In this document: piece by piece, positions 60,472 through 64,000 of the stretch
How positions within the stretch are numbered: position 1 is the first letter of the stretch
How the letters are laid out: every line of letters begins with the position of its first letter
Source of the DNA: Actinoplanes utahensis
GTDB taxonomy: Bacteria; Actinomycetota; Actinomycetes; Mycobacteriales; Micromonosporaceae
Length of the DNA stretch: 64,000 nucleotides
Direction: 5' to 3'
Assembly: GCF_016862455.1 (NCBI RefSeq)
Contig: NZ_BOMZ01000110.1
Span: forward strand, 25,817 to 89,816
Position numbers and translations under genes: made by a program
Notes under the pieces: model-generated
What the model was told of the DNA's origin: nothing
The model's input: the letters and a program-made list of their open reading frames with translations, nothing else
The model's database searches: none

Positions 60472-61475
60472 TCAGCGGCGAATCTCGCAGCTCACCTGCG
60501 TGCTGGACGCCCCGGCGTCACAGATGTCGCCCCGGCGGGTCTGGGTGCCCCCGTCGAGGTGGTCGCGCGCCCGCGGGTTGTCGGTCAGGTCGCCCTCCGG
60601 GTCCGACGCGCCGGGGTCCTGCTCGCCGATCAGGTGGTCGTCCCCGGCCTCGCCACGGAGTGTGTCGTTGCCGGACTGGCCGACGAGGATGTCGTGGCCC
60701 GTACCACCGGCGATGTAGTCGTTGCCGTACCCGCCGGTGATCCGGTTGCCGGCGGCGTTGCCGATCAGCCGGTCGGCGCCGCGCCCGCCGATGAGGTCCT
60801 CGACGTCGGCGCCGACGCTGTCGCCCTCGCCGCGGGCGCCGTCGTCGCCCTTGGCCCCGTCCATGTCGACGTACACCGCGCCGGTGCGGGAGCCGTAGTA
60901 GGCCAGGTCCCGCCCGGTCCCGCCGCGCAGCACGTCCCGGCCCGCGTCGGCATTGAGGTAGTCGTTGTCCGTGCCGCCGTCGAGGTGGTCGTTGCCGGTT
61001 CCGCCGCTCAGGCTGTCCCGGCCGCCGCCGCCGGCCAGGACGTCGTTGCCGGGGCCGCCGTCGAAGCTGTCGTAGCCCGCTCCGCCGGTGATCCGGTCGT
61101 TGCCCGGGCCGCCGAGAACGTCGGCGATCATGCCGGCCCGATCGGTGAACCGGTCGTTGCCGTCGGCGAGATCCACCGTGACGAACGCGACCTTCGACCG
61201 GGAGGTGCACCGCACTCTGGTCCGGTCGTCCTTGACGGCCGAACAGCCGGGGCCGGCCTGGATCGCGACCCGGTCGTCGAGCGTCACGATGCCCCCGAGC
61301 GGGTGATGACGAGATCGTTGGCGGCGCCGCGAGCGGCAGTGAAATGCACCGCACTGCCATCGACGATCCGCGCTGTCCCGGCCGTGGCGGCCGCGGCCTG
61401 AGCCGGCGCGGGCAGGAACGCCGCCCAGGAGACCACAGCCCCGGCGACGGCGAGCGCCTTGATGCTGAACTTCAT
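60472..61475 (-). pseudogene. Secreted RTX calcium-binding repeat protein, frameshifted
   Basis: The ATG at 61475 opens a signal peptide (KFSIKALAVAGAVVSWAAFL, cleavage after AQA) and a 63-residue frame that ends at 61284. The homologous continuation (IVTLDDRVAIQAGPGC, then the RTX repeats) is in another frame, entered at a run of five G (61292-61296 as C on the plus strand). Six G would restore one frame of about 335 residues. The body has about twelve nine-residue RTX units (GGPGNDRIT, GGTGNDHLD) that fold into a calcium-binding beta-roll, and two C-terminal cysteines. Either a lost base, a sequencing error or slippage. Confidence 0.75.
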
Positions 61476-61614
61476 GCGAATCCCCCGCTGTTCGCCGCGC
61501 CCGATCCGAGCACGGTGTGTCGGCTACATCAGGTGCGATGCGGCCGGGAGCGGGGTAGTTCTCGACAATTGGTAACGGAAAGATAACGACTCGAACGAGG
61601 GTGCCGGATACGAA

Positions 61615-61654
61615 CGTGGCGCCGGACCCTCCTCGAGGAGGGTCCGGCGCCACG
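61615..61654 (-). terminator. 40-nt perfect palindrome after the HAD gene
   Basis: 20-base arms meet without a spacer at CTCGAG. It lies 15 bases after the stop of the HAD phosphatase gene (minus) and upstream of the RTX gene. Confidence 0.82.
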
Positions 61655-61669
61655 GTACGTCGATGCGGG

Positions 61670-62674
61670 TCAGAGGCCCCAGGAGCGGAGCAGTTCGCCG
61701 GCCTCAGGGGAGTGCGCGGTGATCGCGGACGGTGCGACACCGTCCCAGGTGACCGCACAGAGCAGGCGCAACGCCGTCACCGGGTCGCCGGAGCCGGACA
61801 GGACCGCCCGGTCGCCGTCTCGGGCGACCCGCCAGCCGCCGGCCTCGCCGCCGGATACGGGCACCCGGGCGTCGTCAGCCGGGCCGAAAAGCCCCGACAG
61901 GTCGGCGGTCACGAAGGTGGGGCGCCGGTCCTCGGGCGCGGCCAGCAGGTCCGCCGGGCCGCTGACCCCGGTGAGCACCAGCAGGCTGTCGACGCCCGCG
62001 GTGACGGCGCCCTGGATGTCGGTGTCGAGACGATCCCCGACGGCGAGGGGCCGCTGCGCGCCGGAGAGAGCCGCCGCGGTCCGGAACAGTCCCGGCTGCG
62101 GCTTGCCGACCACCACGTCCGGGTCCCGGTCCAGGGCGGTCCGCAGCACGGCGACCAGCGAGCCGTTGCCCGGAAGCGGGCCGCGCGGGCTCGGCAGGGT
62201 GCGGTCGGTGTTGGTGGCGAACCAGGTCGCCCCGGCCCGTACCGCCAGCGCCGCCTCGGCCAGGATCTTCCAGCCGACCTCGGGCCCGTATCCCTGAACC
62301 ACCGCGACCGGCTCGTCCGCCAGCTCGCTCACCGGCACGAGGCCCGCGTCGCGGACCTCGTCGCGCAGCGCCTCAGCGCCCACCACCAGCACTTTCGCGC
62401 CGGCCGGCAGGCACTCGGCGAGCAGGGCGGCCGCGGCGCCGGCCGAGGTCAGCACCTCGGCCGGTTCCGCGCTCACACCCATGCCGTTCAGCAGTTCGGC
62501 CACCTCGCCGGCCCGCCGGGACGCGTTGTTCGTCGCGTAGGCGATCGGCGTCGAGCCGGCACGCAGCCGCTCCACCGCCTCCGCCGCACCCGGGATCGGC
62601 TTGTCGATCAGGAGGACGACACCGTCCAGGTCGAAGATGACCAGGTCGTAGCCGCCGGCGAGGTGATCGCTCAT
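61670..62674 (-). CDS. HAD-IIA sugar phosphatase (NagD-like)
   Basis: 334 residues, ATG overlapping the previous stop by four bases. Catalytic DLDGVVLL near residue 15 (nucleophile Asp), ATNNASRR near 46, cap domain in the middle, Lys in GKPQPGLF near 193 and the metal-binding VGDRLDTDIQGAVTAG near 216. Dephosphorylates sugar phosphates or glycerol phosphate; M. tuberculosis Rv1692, in the same locus, is reported as a glycerol-3-phosphate phosphatase. The C-terminal about 70 residues are an extra GNAT-like or small domain as in that protein. Confidence 0.9.
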   Translation of the reverse strand: MSDHLAGGYDLVIFDLDGVVLLIDKPIPGAAEAVERLRAGSTPIAYATNNASRRAGEVAELLNGMGVSAEPAEVLTSAGAAAALLAECLPAGAKVLVVGAEALRDEVRDAGLVPVSELADEPVAVVQGYGPEVGWKILAEAALAVRAGATWFATNTDRTLPSPRGPLPGNGSLVAVLRTALDRDPDVVVGKPQPGLFRTAAALSGAQRPLAVGDRLDTDIQGAVTAGVDSLLVLTGVSGPADLLAAPEDRRPTFVTADLSGLFGPADDARVPVSGGEAGGWRVARDGDRAVLSGSGDPVTALRLLCAVTWDGVAPSAITAHSPEAGELLRSWGL

Positions 62675-64000
62675 GCCTGCGGCTTCTTCTCCTCGTCCTT
62701 GTCGTCAGCGGCGTCGTCGTCGGCCTTCTCGACCGAGTCCGTCACCGCGCCGCCGACAGCCGCCTTCTCGTCCGCGGCCTCGTCGGCCGCGTCGTCCAGG
62801 GCGCTGTCCACGCTCGGCTTCGCGGCGCCGGCCGGAGCATCCAGCGAGTCGGTGACGCCACCGGTGACCACCGGCGCGTCCTTCTCCTCGCCGTCGAGCC
62901 CGTCGGTGTTCACGTCGGTGTCCTCGACAGCCACCGCGTCCCGCTCGTCGTCGTCCTCGAACTCGCCGTCGAGGTCGTCCTCGTCGTCGAAGTCCTCGTC
63001 CTCGTCCTCGTCGCGGTCGTCCGACTCGTCGGCGTCACGGTCGCCGGCCTCGGCCGACGCGCCGTTCCCGGTCGCCTCGTCCTCGTCGTCCTCGTCGTTC
63101 TCGTCGCCCTCGATGGTGACGCCGTCGAGCTCGAGCAGGCGCTCGGCCGCATCGGTGACCTGGTCCTCGTCGGCTGCGGCGGCCCGGGCGAACCACTCCC
63201 GCGCCTCCTCACGACGACCGCCCGCCAGCAGAGCGTCCGCGTACGCGTACCGCAGCCGCGCCGCCCACTCGGCGTCCTCGTCCGCGGTCAGCTCCTTGAC
63301 CTGCAGCATCGCCGCCGCCGCGTCGTGCTGCCCCAGGTCGCCCCGGGCGCCGGCGGCCACGATCAGCAGCTCGATCGCACCGGCCTTCTCCAGCTTCGCG
63401 ACGTCCGCGCCACGGAACAGGTCGATGGCCCGCTCCGGACGGCCCAGCGCCCGCTCGCAGTCGGCCAGCTCGGCCAGGTGCGTCTGCAGCCCGGTCATCC
63501 GGTGGTAGGTGCGCAGCTCAGCGATGGCGGTCGTCCAGTCACCGGCCGCGTACGCCGCCAGCCCGACGGCCTCCCGCACCACCGCGATCCGCGAGGCGAG
63601 ACGCCGCGCCGCGATCGCGTGCTTGAGCGCCAGCTCAGAGTCCTCGTCGATGATCGTCCCGGCCGCGACCAGGTGCCGCGCGACCTTGTCGGAGACGTCG
63701 CGGGCCAGGCTCACCAGCTCGGCGCGCACCTCCTCGTCGAGGTCGAGAGCCGTGATCTCCTCGGGAATCTCCGGAGCCTCGAACGACGCCTGCCCGTTGT
63801 CGTCCCGGTCCTGCGGGCGCTGGTCGGCGTCACCACGGTAGCCCCCACGGTCGTCACGCCCCTGGTAGCCGCCACGGTCCCGGTCGCCACCGCGGAACCC
63901 GCCACGGTCGTCACGCCCCTGGTAGCCGCCACGGTCCCGGTCACCGCCGCGGAACCCGCCACGGTCGCCACCACCCTGGTAGCCGCCGCCCTGGGGACGG
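62671..64000 (-). CDS. RGG-repeat, TPR and acidic-tail protein (5' end outside window)
   Basis: The frame is open to the window edge, so at least 442 residues and no start seen; GTG 63729 is internal. Order from the visible N-terminus: a Gly/Arg/Asp-rich part with a 19-residue RGG-type repeat (RGGYQGRDDRGGF, two full copies), a linker (IPEEITALDLDEE), about 200 residues of tetratricopeptide-like helices (AIAELRTYHRM, ERALGRPERAIDLF, ADALLAGGRREEAREWF), then about 130 residues dominated by Asp and Glu. RGG parts bind RNA, TPRs bind proteins and the acidic tail could compete with nucleic acid. Coupled to the HAD gene by an ATGA overlap. Confidence 0.8.
   Translation of the reverse strand, partial: RPQGGGYQGGGDRGGFRGGDRDRGGYQGRDDRGGFRGGDRDRGGYQGRDDRGGYRGDADQRPQDRDDNGQASFEAPEIPEEITALDLDEEVRAELVSLARDVSDKVARHLVAAGTIIDEDSELALKHAIAARRLASRIAVVREAVGLAAYAAGDWTTAIAELRTYHRMTGLQTHLAELADCERALGRPERAIDLFRGADVAKLEKAGAIELLIVAAGARGDLGQHDAAAAMLQVKELTADEDAEWAARLRYAYADALLAGGRREEAREWFARAAAADEDQVTDAAERLLELDGVTIEGDENDEDDEDEATGNGASAEAGDRDADESDDRDEDEDEDFDDEDDLDGEFEDDDERDAVAVEDTDVNTDGLDGEEKDAPVVTGGVTDSLDAPAGAAKPSVDSALDDAADEAADEKAAVGGAVTDSVEKADDDAADDKDEEKKPQA
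63852..63965 (-). repeat. 57-bp in-frame repeat (19-residue RGG unit)
   Basis: CGTCACGCC recurs at 63852 and 63909, a 57-bp step, and a diverged copy continues towards the window edge. Encodes alternating RGGF/RGGY blocks. Confidence 0.8.

Overview
The window is chromosomal DNA of a very GC-rich actinomycete. Third-position G/C bias, frequent GTG starts, four-base ATGA/GTGA overlaps and terminators without U-tracts all fit. Gene order and content (xerD-parA-scpA-scpB-rluB and pyrG-steB-steA-recN-nadK-tlyA, the neighbourhood I remember around Rv1691-Rv1711 of Mycobacterium tuberculosis) fit an actinobacterial core locus. A member of the Micromonosporaceae such as Actinoplanes is my best guess. 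I see no rRNA, tRNA, CRISPR array, prophage or insertion sequence.

Layout. 0-3.4 kb: secreted proteins (M14 carboxypeptidase cut by the window edge, trypsin-like protease, Pro/Tyr-rich small protein) and a NADAR protein. 3.5-10.1 kb: fatty-acid block with an acyl-CoA ligase, a double-TetR regulator, a thiolase and a FadB-type multienzyme. A 22-bp two-block motif sits in front of both the ligase and the thiolase. 10.2-21.3 kb: phosphotransferase-like protein, ABC exporter, MatB-like ligase, GGDEF-EAL protein, a MacA/MacB-like export operon and an orphan sugar-binding lipoprotein. 21.4-24.2 kb: scpA-scpB-rluB with overlapping genes. 25.3-30.9 kb: a glycerol locus with two inverted glycerol kinases around an IclR/GylR regulator, followed by glpD. 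31-36.2 kb: MerR-like regulator, M50-like membrane protein, orphan ParA, XerD and alanine dehydrogenase. 36.3-42.9 kb: GT-C-like membrane protein, barstar-domain protein, PPOX, VOC, a glycosyltransferase and an anchored protein. 42.9-64 kb: an almost unbroken minus-strand run carrying NUDIX, pyrG, an AlkP-like membrane protein, GT4, MurJ, a PNPT-like transferase, SteB/MctB, SteA, recN, nadK and tlyA, then an Ala/Lys-rich protein, an RTX gene with a frameshift, a HAD phosphatase and an RGG-TPR-acidic protein.

How genes work together. The 3.5-10.1 kb genes cover activation and beta-oxidation of fatty acids under a probable local regulator. The 25-31 kb genes phosphorylate glycerol and oxidise glycerol 3-phosphate, and the regulator gene starts inside a perfect 19-bp palindrome. 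The 45-54 kb genes bring together a polyprenyl-phosphate sugar-phosphate transferase homologue, a GT4, a lipid flippase homologue, a membrane AlkP-fold protein and the septal proteins SteA/SteB. That set reads like a lipid-linked glycan assembly line tied to division and is my best candidate for an undescribed system.

The other striking trait is repeat content. Intergenic arrays have periods of 7, 16, 32, 47 and about 65-70 bp. The repeats inside genes have periods of 21, 36 and 57 bp plus an 18-20-residue repeat. Two near-identical 201-bp blocks lie in the inverted glpK genes, and a perfect 57-nt palindrome precedes the second glpK.
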